Assembly: GCA_021831565.1 (NCBI GenBank)
Contig: JAKBMM010000010.1
Coordinates: 1 to 64,000, forward strand
Origin: Planctomycetota bacterium
Lineage (GTDB): Bacteria > Planctomycetota > Phycisphaerae > WQYP01
Length of the DNA: 64,000 bases
Direction: 5' to 3'
This document shows positions 43,231 to 53,128 of the stretch, in pieces. The notes under the pieces are model-generated. The model saw only the letters and a program-made list of their open reading frames with translations. It was not told the origin of the DNA and searched no databases. The stretch's first letter is position 1, and each line of letters begins with the position of its first letter. Made by a program: the position numbers and the translations under genes.

Positions 43231-44271
43231 TCAGCGATAGAAATAAAGTCCGTCGAAAATGTAGCCCGGGGTCATCTGGTCGATTTTAAGCCACTGCACG
43301 GAGCCGTTGTTGTAGAGGATGTTGCCGCCGGCGGGCCTTCCGCTCGCCGAGACATGATTCGACCACACCGCGGCGGGGTAAGCGCCAAGGGTGCCGGCGG
43401 GAATAGTCCAGTTCGGATTCGGCGGCCCGCCGGCGGCAACGTCAATATCGCCGGCCAGGATGCCGTCTTGGCCGTTGTAGGCCAATTTGGAACCAGATCC
43501 AGATGATGTATTTTGATATGTATTTTGCACGAATGGATGCTTCATGTCCGGTACAATGCCCGCATTCGAATTGCTGTCGTCATTCCAGCCATTGGCGGCG
43601 GAAGCATCGGGTGTGAGCGGATTGGGCGTATTCTGGGCGCCGATGTACGGGCGTTGATACCAATAGCAATAACCGGCGTACACAGTGGACCAGTTAATCG
43701 TAGGAGACACATTCACGCCGGCGACCGCCTTGGCATTGGCAATAGCGGTGGGCATGTATCCCGCGCCCAAAGTCAGGGGACCAAAATAGCCGGGTTGGGT
43801 GCAGTAGAAGATCGAGGTATTGGATGCGGTAATGAATCCCGTGGTGTAAAGAAGGGCCAAACCCAACGGGGCGTTGTAAGGAACGGCTGGCGTGCCCTCC
43901 GGCCCAAAAGGCAGGTAATAAGGGGCTGAGTGAGCTGGGCCATAGCCATAGAGTGAACCGGGAGGAACGAATACATTCGAGTTACTAGGATTAACGTAAT
44001 ATTTTTGTAGATTGGCCTTGGCCGTGTCATAGGGAGTTGGATACCTGTTGCGATTCTGGGCGGCATATTCATGAAATGCCGAACCAATCTGCCGGAGGTG
44101 GGCCGCACATGTCACACGATCGGCTTGGACGACGGCCCTGTGCAGCGTGGGTATAAGTATGGCAATGAGGATGGCGATCACGCTGATTACCACCAGCAAC
44201 TCGATGAGGGTGAAACCACACCGCCGCCCGCGATTCCGGATATCTTGACGATTTTTAACCCTGCGCGACAT
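43231..44271 (-). CDS. DUF1559-type prepilin-like protein
   Basis: About 346 residues. The prepilin peptidase/methylation motif is seen in [20 protein letters not shown] followed by ILIPTL near residue 19 of the predicted start at ATG 44271, which has GGGAAGGG upstream. The rest is a periplasmic domain rich in Asn, Tyr and Gly ([20 protein letters not shown] and then [20 protein letters not shown]), with the Asn-Gly-Ser-Val-type ending close to the H-x9-DG domain seen in planctomycetes. Such proteins are abundant in planctomycete genomes and their role (pseudopili or adhesion) is not well known. Confidence 0.9.
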   Translation of the reverse strand: MSRRVKNRQDIRNRGRRCGFTLIELLVVISVIAILIAILIPTLHRAVVQADRVTCAAHLRQIGSAFHEYAAQNRNRYPTPYDTAKANLQKYYVNPSNSNVFVPPGSLYGYGPAHSAPYYLPFGPEGTPAVPYNAPLGLALLYTTGFITASNTSIFYCTQPGYFGPLTLGAGYMPTAIANAKAVAGVNVSPTINWSTVYAGYCYWYQRPYIGAQNTPNPLTPDASAANGWNDDSNSNAGIVPDMKHPFVQNTYQNTSSGSGSKLAYNGQDGILAGDIDVAAGGPPNPNWTIPAGTLGAYPAAVWSNHVSASGRPAGGNILYNNGSVQWLKIDQMTPGYIFDGLYFYR

Positions 44272-44494
44272 ACTGAAATTCCCTTCCCGCGTCCACCCGC
44301 AGGAAAAACACTCCGTTTCGCGGCTACCGCGCCATGGCGTGTGTTCTCTGGCAGCGCCCAAAGGTCCGGTGGTTTAAATAGGTCCACTGGCGCCCGCGGG
44401 CCGCGCCAGGGTGTCGGTGGCCTACCTTCGCTCCTTTAAGTATAGCCGGAAGACGGGCTTATACAAAATCGCCTTCGAGATATACAATACGGCC

Positions 44495-45553
44495 ATGCAG
44501 GAAGTTCCAATCCATACAACGGATGATTTGGCGGCGCCGCCGACCCAGGCCGAATATTCTGACGATGGGCTGGAACAGCATTGTTTCCGGATTCGCCGCG
44601 ATCTGCGCAAACGCCTGGATGTATATCTGCGCGACCGATTACCCCACCATTCGCGGACAATGCTCCAAAAGCTTATTAAGGCGGGAGCCATCCAGGTGAA
44701 CGGACGGGTGGCCAAAGCCGGCGCCGTTCTGCGGTCCGGTGACAGGGTGGAACTGGCGCTCCCGCCGGTAGTCGAACGCGCGATGCTTCCGGAAGACATT
44801 CCACTGGAAATTATTTATGAAGACGAGGCTCTGATTGCGATCAACAAGCAGGCCGATTTGCTGGTGCATCCGGCCCGCGGGCACTGGACCGGCACGCTGA
44901 TCAATGCGTTGCTGCATCATGCGCAAAAAACAGAAGGTACGCTTTCCACCGGCGGCGATCCCTGGCGGCCGGGAATTATCCATCGGTTGGACCGGAACAC
45001 CACGGGGCTTATTCTGATCGCCAAAACCGATGAAGCCCACTGGCGACTCGCCGGCCAGTTCGAACGCCGCACCATCCACAAGACGTACCTGGCGGTGGTA
45101 CACGGATCGCCGCCGCTGGAAAGCGATCAAATTGACGCACCGCTGGCGGTGCATCCGCACGAGCGGGAAAAATATGCCGTGCGGAACGATATCGGGCGGC
45201 CGGCGCAGAGCGTTTACCGGGTGCGGGAACGATTCAAATATTTCACACTGCTGGAACTTTCTCCGAAAACCGGGCGTACGCACCAGTTGCGGGTTCACTT
45301 AAGCTATATCGGCTGCCCGATCGTCGGCGATGGGATGTACGGTGGTCGCGAGATTTCTCTGCGGGATATCATGGGACAGTCCGATAAATCTCCAGTTGCC
45401 CTGATCCGGCGGCAGGCGCTGCATGCCTGGAAACTGCAATTTGTGCATCCCCTGAGCTTCCAACGAATGCTTCTGGAGGCGCCATTGCCGGCGGATATGG
45501 ATAAATTATTGGGGACGCTACGGGCGATAAACCGATTGAAAGCACAGCGATAG
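44495..45553 (+). CDS. RluA-family pseudouridine synthase
   Basis: A 352-residue RNA-modifying enzyme. An S4-like domain (RLDVYLRDRLPHHSRTMLQK then LIKAGAIQVNGRVAKAG) precedes the catalytic domain. The catalytic Asp is in GIIHRLDRNTTGLILIAKT; further motifs are HKTYLAVVHG and LSPKTGRTHQLRVHL. The combination suggests RluD-like modification of 23S rRNA helix 69, but specificity cannot be read from the sequence. Start at ATG 44495; the frame is open to 44411. Confidence 0.9.
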   Translation: MQEVPIHTTDDLAAPPTQAEYSDDGLEQHCFRIRRDLRKRLDVYLRDRLPHHSRTMLQKLIKAGAIQVNGRVAKAGAVLRSGDRVELALPPVVERAMLPEDIPLEIIYEDEALIAINKQADLLVHPARGHWTGTLINALLHHAQKTEGTLSTGGDPWRPGIIHRLDRNTTGLILIAKTDEAHWRLAGQFERRTIHKTYLAVVHGSPPLESDQIDAPLAVHPHEREKYAVRNDIGRPAQSVYRVRERFKYFTLLELSPKTGRTHQLRVHLSYIGCPIVGDGMYGGREISLRDIMGQSDKSPVALIRRQALHAWKLQFVHPLSFQRMLLEAPLPADMDKLLGTLRAINRLKAQR

Positions 45554-45650
45554 GCTCACGAAACCGAGCCGACCGGCGGCGCCAACCGCTTCCCGGAGCG
45601 TAAAAGTCTCTCTTAGAGCCGCTTATCGCGCGGCGCAGGGTGTTTAACTT

Positions 45651-46403
45651 ATGGTTTCACTGGAAATCCTCGAACAATGCCAGGGTATCCTGGAGCACCG
45701 CTTTCATGACGCGCGACTGCTCAATGAAGCGCTTACCCACGCCTCCTGCGCGACCGATCGGCTCTTGTCCAACGAACGGCTGGAGTTCCTGGGCGACGCC
45801 GTTCTGGGGCTGGTGATATGCCGCTATGTGTATGAATCATTCCCGGACTGGGCGGAAGGACAGTTAACGATTCTTAAGTCGGCGGTGGTGAGCCGAAAAA
45901 CTTGCGCCAAAGTGAGCAACGCCATCGGCCTGACGGATCTGATCCGGGTCGGCCCGGGTATGGAAAGGCCGGGCCGCCTTCCCGCCAGCCTGGCGGCCGG
46001 CGTGTTGGAGTCGGTGGTTGGGGCGATTTATCTCGATGCCGGATTCGAGGAAGCGCGGCGGTTTGTATTGCGGCACATGCGGAAGTGGATCGACTTCTAC
46101 GCCTCCAGCGCCCATCACCAGAATTTCAAATCATTGCTGCAACAGCATGCGCAGCGAACCTTCGGCTGCGTTCCCGCGTACGACGTGCTTGGCGAAAGCG
46201 GCCCGGATCATAAAAAGTCGTTTCAAGTGCGGGTACGGATTGCGGACCGCGAATTTGAGCCGGCTTGGGAATCAACCAAGAAGCAGGCCGAGCAGCGGGC
46301 CGCGTTCCTGGCGCTCCAGGCCCTTAACGCCATCGACGAAACGAGCCTCGAACCGGACGAATCCGCCTTGCGCCGCGTAAAAAACGTAACCGTTCACGGA
46401 TAA
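45651..46403 (+). CDS. rnc: Ribonuclease III
   Basis: A 250-residue double-strand-specific RNase. The catalytic signature is NERLEFLGDAVLGLVICRYV, with the second metal-site acidic residues in LESVVGAIYLDAGFE. A C-terminal double-stranded-RNA-binding domain starts near residue 155 (FKSLLQQHAQRTFGCVPAYD) and ends with ESTKKQAEQRAAFLALQAL. A 20-residue tail follows. Processes rRNA precursors and mRNA. Length is normal. Confidence 0.96.
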   Translation: MVSLEILEQCQGILEHRFHDARLLNEALTHASCATDRLLSNERLEFLGDAVLGLVICRYVYESFPDWAEGQLTILKSAVVSRKTCAKVSNAIGLTDLIRVGPGMERPGRLPASLAAGVLESVVGAIYLDAGFEEARRFVLRHMRKWIDFYASSAHHQNFKSLLQQHAQRTFGCVPAYDVLGESGPDHKKSFQVRVRIADREFEPAWESTKKQAEQRAAFLALQALNAIDETSLEPDESALRRVKNVTVHG

Positions 46404-46468
46404 AGTTATAAAATTGTGACGACGGCCGCGGGTTTTCGCCCACGGTGCGGGCCGGGCAGCCGCGGCTG

Positions 46469-46490
46469 AGAGCCTGTCCGGACAGGCTCT
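46469..46490. repeat. Perfect 22-base palindrome between rnc and bamA
   Basis: AGAGCCTGTCC followed by GGACAGGCTCT is a perfect palindrome. It is followed by AAAAA, so on the plus strand there is no U-run and it is not a canonical plus-strand terminator. Its core resembles the arms of the inverted repeat at 30631-30695 (AGAGCC-nn-TCCG). Confidence 0.5.
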
Positions 46491-46629
46491 AAAAACGGTC
46501 ACCGGCCTGGTGCGGGCCAAGGCCCGCGACAGTCCGCGGTTAAACCAATTCACAATCGCGCTTGCTGCGGCTAAACTACGGCACGCTTTTTACCCGCGCG
46601 GCGACGGGCGTCGCCCTCGTGGATTCACA

Positions 46630-49119
46630 ATGACGGCTCGGTACGGACGGAACAGATTCATGCAGGCAATCGCGTCAAGACGCCGCAGTGGGAACCATGT
46701 TCCACGTTCACAAGGTTTTCCCGCGGCGCTGGGCATACTGATTTTGTTCCTGGTCGGTCTGGGGCGGCTCGCGGCCGCGCCCGCCACCGGAACTGCCAGG
46801 GCCACCCGCCCCGCCGCCAGCCGCGCTGTCCGCGCCTCCACCGCCCGAACAATCGGCCCCTTCGTTGGCTGGCCGATCGCGCAAGTGCAGATCGTCGGCA
46901 ATAAGCCGTCGGATCGCGCTTTAATTATGAATCAGATCCGCGTCATGCCCGGCGAGAGTTATAGCCGCTCGCAAGTCGCCGTGGATGTGCGTTCCATCGC
47001 CTCGCTGGGGCGGTTTGTTTCGGTCCGCGCCGAGGTGATTCCCACGCGCCACCACAGCGTCATCATTCGTTACGTGGTTCGGGAACGTCCGATCATCCAC
47101 GCGGTGGAGCTGGCGGGAAACCGGCATATCCGGAGTTCCACCCTGCAAAAAGTGATTTTAGCGCATCCCGGCGGGGCGGTGGACCCCTTCATTTTTCAGA
47201 CGGACATACGGGCTATCCGCCGGCTTTACCACGACCGCGGCTATATGTTCTGCCGCGTGCGCCTGGATAAAAAATCGCTGGTGAAGGGAATCGTCCGCTA
47301 CCGGATCACCGAAGGACCGCGGACTTATATTGAAGCGGTGCGCTTCCTCAACAACAATTTCTACCCCACTTTTTATCTGCATTTCAAAATGCGGACCAAA
47401 GCGCGCTGGAAGCTCTTCTGGCTGATTCCGATTCAGAAAGGCATTCTCAGCCGCCGCGATCTGAACGCAGATGTGGCCGAGCTGCGCAGCCTGTGGATGC
47501 GCAAGGGCTACCTGGATTGCCGCGCGTCGTACATCCTCAAGTACAACTCCGATCTGACGCGGGTGGTGGTGCAGTTCGTGATCCATCACGGCATCCGGTA
47601 CCGTGTGAGAAAAATCGTGGTGCGCGGCAACCACGTTTTCCCCACCACCGCGCTGCTCAAGGATATCACCATCAAACCGGGTATGTACGACAACAGCAAA
47701 CTTATCCTTGCGGCGCAGAAACGGATCGCCGACAAATATGGGCGAGCTGGTTACATATACAGCCGCGTAACTCCGACGTTTGCGTATTCTTCCCATCCCG
47801 GCGAGGTGAGCATCATCTTTCGGATCACGGAAGGCGAAACTTTCCGCGTGGGGCAGGTGATCATACGCGGCAACAGTCAGGTGCAGGATCACGTGGTCCG
47901 ACGGGCGGTGCGCTTATACCCCGGCAAGCTTTATAACACCGTTGCGGTGCGCCACTCCGTTTCGCGCATCAAAGACACCGGCCTTTTCACCCATGCCGAT
48001 ATTACGCCGGTGGGCCACAAACCGGGTACGCGTGACGCGCTGGTGAGCCTGGATCAGGGCCGGACGGGCCGATTTATGGTCGGCGCGGGGGTGTCCAGCA
48101 ATGCCGGTCTGATTGGCCAGATCAGTTTTGAACAACGTAATTTTGACATCACGGCGTTTCCCCATTCCCCCGGAGAATTCTTCCGCGGCCAGGCGTTCAA
48201 GGGTAACGGCCAGTATTTTCAGATTCTGCTGGAACCGGGAACCGTCTATCAATTTTATCGCGTAACATTCGCCGAGCCTTATTTGTGGGACAGCCCTTAT
48301 AGCTTCCGCAACAGCGCGTATTATTTCACCGAGGGTTTCAACAACTACACCCTTTCGCGCCTGGGCGACCGCGTAACGTTGGGCCGCCGGCTTACCCGGC
48401 GCCTGAGTGTGACGCTGGCGTTCCGCGCCGAAAACGTGGACGTAAGCAACGTCACGGACGTCAGTCCCACCGATATCGTCGCCCCGCAGATACTCTCCCA
48501 AGTCGGCTGGCATCCCTTGACCAGCATCACGCCCGGTATTGAGTACAACAGCACCAACAGTTCCATCTTCCCCACGCGGGGCATCATCGCCTCGCTGACG
48601 ATGGAGCAGTACGGCGCCATGGGCGGCGATTACACCTTCACCAAGTTCGATGGTATGTTCACCTACTTCAAGACCATCTACCGCGATCTGTTTGACCGAA
48701 AAACCGTCTTCATGTGGCGCAATGAAGTCGGCTTTGTTCCCTGGGGACATTCCCCCTTCTTCGAGCGTTTTTACGCCGGCGGAATCGGTTCGCTCCGCGG
48801 CTTTACCTACCATGGCGTATCGCCACGCGTCGGGCCGCTTCTGGACGCCATCGGCGGAAATTTTATGGTGGTATCGACCGAAGAGGTGAACTTTCCGATT
48901 TATGGCAAAATTCTCCGTGGCGTCGTTTTCCTCGACGCCGGCGATGTTGAAAGGAATGTTCATCTCGGTATCATTCGCGTGGATGCCGGGATAGGAGTAC
49001 GCGTGGTCATCCCGTTCCTGGGAAGTTTGCCTTTGGGAATCGATCTGGCGTATCCCATCCAGCGCGGGCACCAGGATCATGTGCAGTACATAAGCTTCGC
49101 CTTCGGTCTGCCCATGTAA
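46630..49119 (+). CDS. bamA: Outer-membrane protein assembly factor BamA
   Basis: About 829 residues. An N-terminal signal sequence (AALGILILFLVGLGRLAAAP) is followed by POTRA domains: PIAQVQIVGNKPSDRALIMN, IIHAVELAGNRHIRSSTLQK, IEAVRFLNNNFYPTFYLHFK, RVRKIVVRGNHVFPTTALLK and RVGQVIIRGNSQVQDHVVRR, so five. The rest is a beta-barrel beginning near GRFMVGAGVSSNAGLIGQIS with the conserved loop GGIGSLRGF near the end. It inserts barrel proteins into the outer membrane. The start is uncertain (46630, or ATG 46660). skp, lpxD, lpxC/fabZ and lpxA follow. Confidence 0.96.
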   Translation: MTARYGRNRFMQAIASRRRSGNHVPRSQGFPAALGILILFLVGLGRLAAAPATGTARATRPAASRAVRASTARTIGPFVGWPIAQVQIVGNKPSDRALIMNQIRVMPGESYSRSQVAVDVRSIASLGRFVSVRAEVIPTRHHSVIIRYVVRERPIIHAVELAGNRHIRSSTLQKVILAHPGGAVDPFIFQTDIRAIRRLYHDRGYMFCRVRLDKKSLVKGIVRYRITEGPRTYIEAVRFLNNNFYPTFYLHFKMRTKARWKLFWLIPIQKGILSRRDLNADVAELRSLWMRKGYLDCRASYILKYNSDLTRVVVQFVIHHGIRYRVRKIVVRGNHVFPTTALLKDITIKPGMYDNSKLILAAQKRIADKYGRAGYIYSRVTPTFAYSSHPGEVSIIFRITEGETFRVGQVIIRGNSQVQDHVVRRAVRLYPGKLYNTVAVRHSVSRIKDTGLFTHADITPVGHKPGTRDALVSLDQGRTGRFMVGAGVSSNAGLIGQISFEQRNFDITAFPHSPGEFFRGQAFKGNGQYFQILLEPGTVYQFYRVTFAEPYLWDSPYSFRNSAYYFTEGFNNYTLSRLGDRVTLGRRLTRRLSVTLAFRAENVDVSNVTDVSPTDIVAPQILSQVGWHPLTSITPGIEYNSTNSSIFPTRGIIASLTMEQYGAMGGDYTFTKFDGMFTYFKTIYRDLFDRKTVFMWRNEVGFVPWGHSPFFERFYAGGIGSLRGFTYHGVSPRVGPLLDAIGGNFMVVSTEEVNFPIYGKILRGVVFLDAGDVERNVHLGIIRVDAGIGVRVVIPFLGSLPLGIDLAYPIQRGHQDHVQYISFAFGLPM

Positions 49120-49224
49120 GAATCTGTCGCCGGAAGGCCGGCGGCGCGGGTGCAAGCGGTGGTTGGCGATTCCGTCGCCGTGATTTTATGTAGATTAGGA
49201 TTTTAACCTTGAGGAGTTATGTTT

Positions 49225-49878
49225 ATGTTCGAACGTTCCCCTAAAATTGCCGTGGTCGGCCTGGTTCTCGCCGGATCGCTTCTGATCGCCGGAGCAACCG
49301 GCGCCCTGGTTTCCAGTCCGATCAAGACAACGGCGGTTCCTCCCGCGGTCAAGCCCTCGGCCATCGCCTCCATCAACCTGGCGCACGTGAGCAAACATCT
49401 CGCGCAGGCGGTGGTGGAGAGCAAAAAGCTTCGCCGGGAATTGCGGGACTTCCAGGCAAAACTCAAACTCAAGGAGGCGGCTTTGAATAAGCTCCGCGAG
49501 CCGCTGAATCCCCAGAGCACCATTTCTTTCCGCCCGCACACGCCGGAATACAGGGCGCAATACCAGAAGGTGCTCAAGGCGACGGTGGCGCTGCGGGTGT
49601 TTCAGGAATACAACGAAGCCCGTATGCGCATCCGGCATCGTTTGACGGAAGCGAAACTCTACCGCGCCATCAATTCGGCCGTAGCCCGGTACGCCCGGGA
49701 GCACGGCATATCCATGGTGGTGGTGACGCATACCATGCACTACAACGTCGCGCATGAAGCCGATCTGTTGGCCGAGATCGCCAGTCGCAACATCATGTAC
49801 GTCAAACCGTCGCTGGATATCAGCGACGCCATAGTCCGAATCATGAACAAGCAGTATGAAAAAAGCCGCGGGCATTGA
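49225..49878 (+). CDS. skp: OmpH/Skp-like periplasmic chaperone
   Basis: About 217 residues with a signal segment (IAVVGLVLAGSLLIAGATGA) and a long central coiled-coil (VVESKKLRRELRDFQAKLKL with KEAALNKL) as in Skp, the jellyfish-shaped holdase for outer-membrane proteins. The C-terminal strands (HGISMVVVTHTMHY, IMYVKPSLDISDAIVRIMN) also match. It differs from the enteric protein in having a longer linker before the coiled coil. The ATG at 49225 has GAGGAG 8 bases upstream; an ATG at 49219 is too close. Lies between bamA and lpxD, the classical order. Confidence 0.88.
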   Translation: MFERSPKIAVVGLVLAGSLLIAGATGALVSSPIKTTAVPPAVKPSAIASINLAHVSKHLAQAVVESKKLRRELRDFQAKLKLKEAALNKLREPLNPQSTISFRPHTPEYRAQYQKVLKATVALRVFQEYNEARMRIRHRLTEAKLYRAINSAVARYAREHGISMVVVTHTMHYNVAHEADLLAEIASRNIMYVKPSLDISDAIVRIMNKQYEKSRGH

Positions 49879-49935
49879 GACAGGCTATGAGCCAACGCGA
49901 TACGACGCATACGCTGCGGCATGGTGCACAGGGTC

Positions 49936-50997
49936 ATGACTTCTTCATCTTTTTCCGCCCGTGACGCGGCCGAGTGGTGCCAGGGCCGGCTTGAAGGCCA
50001 TCCGGACCAAGTATTCCAGACCATGGAATCGTTGGAACAGGCCGGCCCGGAGCATCTGACTTTCATCGGCCAGTCCGCCTATGCGCGCCGGTTTCCCCAA
50101 AGTCGGGCCGGCGGGGCCGTCTGCACTCAAGGAATGCATGTTTCCCGGCGGTCGGACCAAAGCCTTATCTGGGTAAAAAATGCGGATCTGGCGGTGGCAA
50201 ACATCCTGGAACATCTGGCGCCGCCGCCGTCGTTGCCGGCGCTCGGCGTTCATTCCACCGCTCTGGTGGATCCCGGCGTAACGTTGGGAAAAGACATCCG
50301 TATCGGTCCATACGTGGTGATCCAGTCCGGTACGGTCATCCGGGACCGAACGGTGCTGATGGCGCAGGTATTCATCGGGTGCGGCGTCCATATCGGGACC
50401 GATTGTGTGCTCTGGCCGCAAGTGGTGGTCCGCGACGGTTGTACGCTGGGCGATCGCGTGATCCTGCATCCCGGTTGCGTGCTCGGGGCGGATGGTTTTG
50501 GCTATCATTTTCACGAAGGTCGGCACGTCAAAATACCTCATATCGGCGGCGTGCGCATCGAGGACGATTGTGAGCTGGGCGCAAATACCACCGTGGATCG
50601 CGGCAAATTTTCCCAAACCGTCGTCGGTCGCGGCAGCAAACTGGATAACCTGGTGCAAATCGGCCATAATGCAACTATTGGGAAGCACAGCATCCTCGTG
50701 GCCCACGCGGCGGTGGGCGGCTCGGTGCGCGCCGGTGATCATCTGCTGATGGGCGGCGGTGCGGTCATCGCCGATCACCGCGTCCTGGGGGCGGGGGTGC
50801 AGGTGGCGGGATTTTCGGCCGTGGTCCAGGATATGCCGGCTGGCGAGAAGGTGGCTGGCGCTCCCGCGCGGCCGGGGCGGGAGTTCTTCGCGCAGCTGCG
50901 CGCTACGTATCGTCTTCCCGAATGGATCGACACGGTTCGATTGCTCGAAGAACGGATTGCCAAGCTTGAATCCTCCGCAAAGAACGATAGCCAGTGA
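49936..50997 (+). CDS. lpxD: UDP-3-O-acylglucosamine N-acyltransferase, paralogue 2
   Basis: About 353 residues of an LpxD-type hexapeptide acyltransferase. The N-terminal domain includes SLEQAGPEHLTFIGQSAYAR. The beta-helix begins at HSTALVDPGVTLGKDIRIGP. The catalytic His lies in NLVQIGHNATIGKHSILVAH. A short C-terminal helix (IDTVRLLEERIAKLES) closes it. It lies in the order bamA-skp-lpxD-lpxC/fabZ-lpxA known from lipid A operons, so this is the presumed canonical copy. The paralogue at 25880 differs in the N-terminal domain and tail. ATG 49936 chosen; in-frame start at 49921 also exists. Confidence 0.94.
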   Translation: MTSSSFSARDAAEWCQGRLEGHPDQVFQTMESLEQAGPEHLTFIGQSAYARRFPQSRAGGAVCTQGMHVSRRSDQSLIWVKNADLAVANILEHLAPPPSLPALGVHSTALVDPGVTLGKDIRIGPYVVIQSGTVIRDRTVLMAQVFIGCGVHIGTDCVLWPQVVVRDGCTLGDRVILHPGCVLGADGFGYHFHEGRHVKIPHIGGVRIEDDCELGANTTVDRGKFSQTVVGRGSKLDNLVQIGHNATIGKHSILVAHAAVGGSVRAGDHLLMGGGAVIADHRVLGAGVQVAGFSAVVQDMPAGEKVAGAPARPGREFFAQLRATYRLPEWIDTVRLLEERIAKLESSAKNDSQ

Positions 50998-52267
50998 AGC
51001 CACCATTGCCGGGCGCGGCCTTTTTACGGGCGAGAACGGCACGGTGACGTTCCAGCCGGCGCCCCCCGGACACGGCGTGGTGTTCGTCCGCCGTGACCTC
51101 CAGCGGCCCGTGCGCATCCCCGCGCTGATTGAGCACATCACCAAACGCGCCCGTCGCAGCACGCTTCGCAACGGCCCCGATTCCATTGAAACCATCGAAC
51201 ACTGCATGGCGGCCGTGCATGGCCTGGAAATTGACAATCTTGAGATCAACATCAGCGGGGGGGAACTTCCGGGCGTCGATGGTTCCTGCCTGCCTTACGT
51301 GGAAGTTCTCCAGAAAGCCGGCGTGGTGACCCAGCCGGCGGAAAAGCAGTTTCTGCGCATCAGCGAGCCGGTGGAAGTGACCGACGGCGCCTGCTCGCTG
51401 GTGGCCTCCCCGCCGTCCGCGGATGAATTTCAGATCATTTTCGATCTGGATTACGGTCTGCAACCCCCGATCGGCCACCAGCTCTTTTCCTATACCCTGG
51501 GGGCCGACTTTGCCCGCCAGATCGCCCCGGCGCGCACTTTTGTTCTCAAGCAGGAAGCGGAAATGCTCCGGCAGCGCGGTCTGGGACTGCATCTGCAACC
51601 CGGCGACGTGCTGGTGCTCGATGCGGGCGGACCTATCGGCACGTCCTTGCGTTTCCCGGATGAATGCGTGCGCCACAAGATACTTGATCTGATCGGCGAT
51701 CTGTATTTACTCGGCTGTTCCATCCACGGAAAAATTATCGCTTACAAGTCCGGCCATTCGCTCAATCACGCCCTGGTTCGCCGGCTTTTGTCCATGCTGC
51801 ACGCCCAACGCCACCGGGCCTTGAGCATGTTGGCTCCCGTCATGGACAGCCGCCAGATCAGCCGGGTATTGCCGCACCGCTATCCCATGCTGCTGGTCGA
51901 CCGCGTGATTGAAATGGAATCCGATCGGCGGGCGGTGGGTGTCAAGAATGTCACCAGCAACGAACCCTTTTTCCAGGGCCATTTCCCCGGCGCGCCGGTG
52001 ATGCCGGGCGTGCTGATCATCGAAGCCCTGGCCCAGCTTTCCGGGCTGCTGCTGGCGCGCAAACTGGAACACACCGGCAAAACACCGCGCCTTCTCTCCA
52101 TGGACAAAGTCAAACTCCGCCGGCCCGTCACGCCCGGCGATCAACTGGTGTTGGAAGCGGAGAATATCCGGGTCAAGGCCCGGACCGGCCACGTGCGCTG
52201 CCGGGCGATGGTGGGCGACCAGCTGGCCGCCGAAGCCATCATCAAGTTCATGCTTGTAGACGAATAG
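50966..52267 (+). CDS. lpxC: LpxC-FabZ fusion: UDP-3-O-acyl-GlcNAc deacetylase / hydroxyacyl-ACP dehydratase
   Basis: Bifunctional protein of about 433 residues. The LpxC part starts QRTIASEATIAGRGLFTGEN, contains the zinc-binding ETIEHCMAAVHGLEIDN and DECVRHKILDLIGDL, and the His of YKSGHSLNHAL. From about residue 300 the FabZ part has LPHRYPMLLVDRVIEME and FFQGHFPGAPVMPGVLIIEA with its catalytic His and Glu. LpxC makes the committed step of lipid A synthesis; FabZ keeps fatty acid elongation in balance. The fusion is known in Bacteroidetes and planctomycetes. The start is uncertain; TTG at 50966 fits the LpxC N-terminus and overlaps lpxD by 32 bases. Confidence 0.94.
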   Translation: MNPPQRTIASEATIAGRGLFTGENGTVTFQPAPPGHGVVFVRRDLQRPVRIPALIEHITKRARRSTLRNGPDSIETIEHCMAAVHGLEIDNLEINISGGELPGVDGSCLPYVEVLQKAGVVTQPAEKQFLRISEPVEVTDGACSLVASPPSADEFQIIFDLDYGLQPPIGHQLFSYTLGADFARQIAPARTFVLKQEAEMLRQRGLGLHLQPGDVLVLDAGGPIGTSLRFPDECVRHKILDLIGDLYLLGCSIHGKIIAYKSGHSLNHALVRRLLSMLHAQRHRALSMLAPVMDSRQISRVLPHRYPMLLVDRVIEMESDRRAVGVKNVTSNEPFFQGHFPGAPVMPGVLIIEALAQLSGLLLARKLEHTGKTPRLLSMDKVKLRRPVTPGDQLVLEAENIRVKARTGHVRCRAMVGDQLAAEAIIKFMLVDE

Positions 52268-52288
52268 AATTTGCTTCTTAGGATTTCA

Positions 52289-53128
52289 ATGCCGCAGATT
52301 CATCCCCTGGCTCTGGTGGAACAAGGCGCCCAACTGGCCGCCGAGGTGGTGGTGGGGCCTTTCGCCTATATTGGACCGAACGTCAAGCTCGGCCCCCGCT
52401 GCGTTGTTCACCACCACGCCGCGATTGAGGGCGACACCATCGCCGGCGCCGGCAATCACTTTTTTTCCCATTGCAACATCGGCGCCGTGTCCCAAGACCT
52501 TAAATATCGCGGCGGGCGTTGCCAGCTTGTTATCGGCGATAACAATCGCATTCGCGAGAACGTCACCATTCACATCGGCACCGAGGATGGCGGCGGCGTT
52601 ACCCGCATCGGCAACGACAATCTGCTGATGGTCAACGCCCACGTCGCCCACGATTGCATCGTCGGCAACAACTGCATCATCGCCAACAATGTGATGCTGG
52701 CCGGCCATATTGAAGTGCGGGATGGCGCCGTGCTTTCCGGCGCGGTCGCCGTTCATCATTTTGTCACCATCGGAGAATATTCCTTCATTGGCGGTGTTTC
52801 CACCGTCGTCCACGACGTGCCGCCGTTTATGGTTGTCAACGGCCATCCCGCCTCTGTGCGCGGCGTAAACCGCGTGGGTTTGCGCCGCAAGGGCTATACC
52901 GATAAACAGATGGAACAATTGAAAACAGCATATAAGCTTTTATTCAAGCAAAGCGCCCCCCTGAGCGTGCAAGCCGCGCAGGTCGAACAACTGTTTCCCG
53001 AAAACCGAGAAATTGCCGCGTTACTGACATTTATCCGCCGATCCGACGCCGGAAAATTTGGACGCTTTCGTGAATCGTTGCGCGGCAAAATCGCCTGGGA
53101 CCCCGAGGACCCGGCTAATGAATTCTGA
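52289..53128 (+). CDS. lpxA: Acyl-ACP--UDP-N-acetylglucosamine O-acyltransferase
   Basis: First enzyme of lipid A synthesis, 279 residues. The beta-helix of hexapeptide repeats starts at HPLALVEQGAQLAAEVVVGP. The catalytic His region is LLMVNAHVAHDCIVGNNCII, and GHPASVRGVNRVGLRRKG leads into the C-terminal helical domain. It is followed at once by an oxidoreductase gene whose start overlaps the lpxA stop. ATG 52289 has AGGA six bases upstream. Confidence 0.95.
   Translation: MPQIHPLALVEQGAQLAAEVVVGPFAYIGPNVKLGPRCVVHHHAAIEGDTIAGAGNHFFSHCNIGAVSQDLKYRGGRCQLVIGDNNRIRENVTIHIGTEDGGGVTRIGNDNLLMVNAHVAHDCIVGNNCIIANNVMLAGHIEVRDGAVLSGAVAVHHFVTIGEYSFIGGVSTVVHDVPPFMVVNGHPASVRGVNRVGLRRKGYTDKQMEQLKTAYKLLFKQSAPLSVQAAQVEQLFPENREIAALLTFIRRSDAGKFGRFRESLRGKIAWDPEDPANEF

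Noticed and set aside
46469-46490. Palindrome as rnc terminator
   Set aside because: It is followed by A residues rather than T residues on the plus strand, so it does not have the form of an intrinsic terminator for rnc.
47914-49155. Minus-strand open frame of 413 codons
   Set aside because: Antisense to the bamA barrel; no domain, no plausible start signals.
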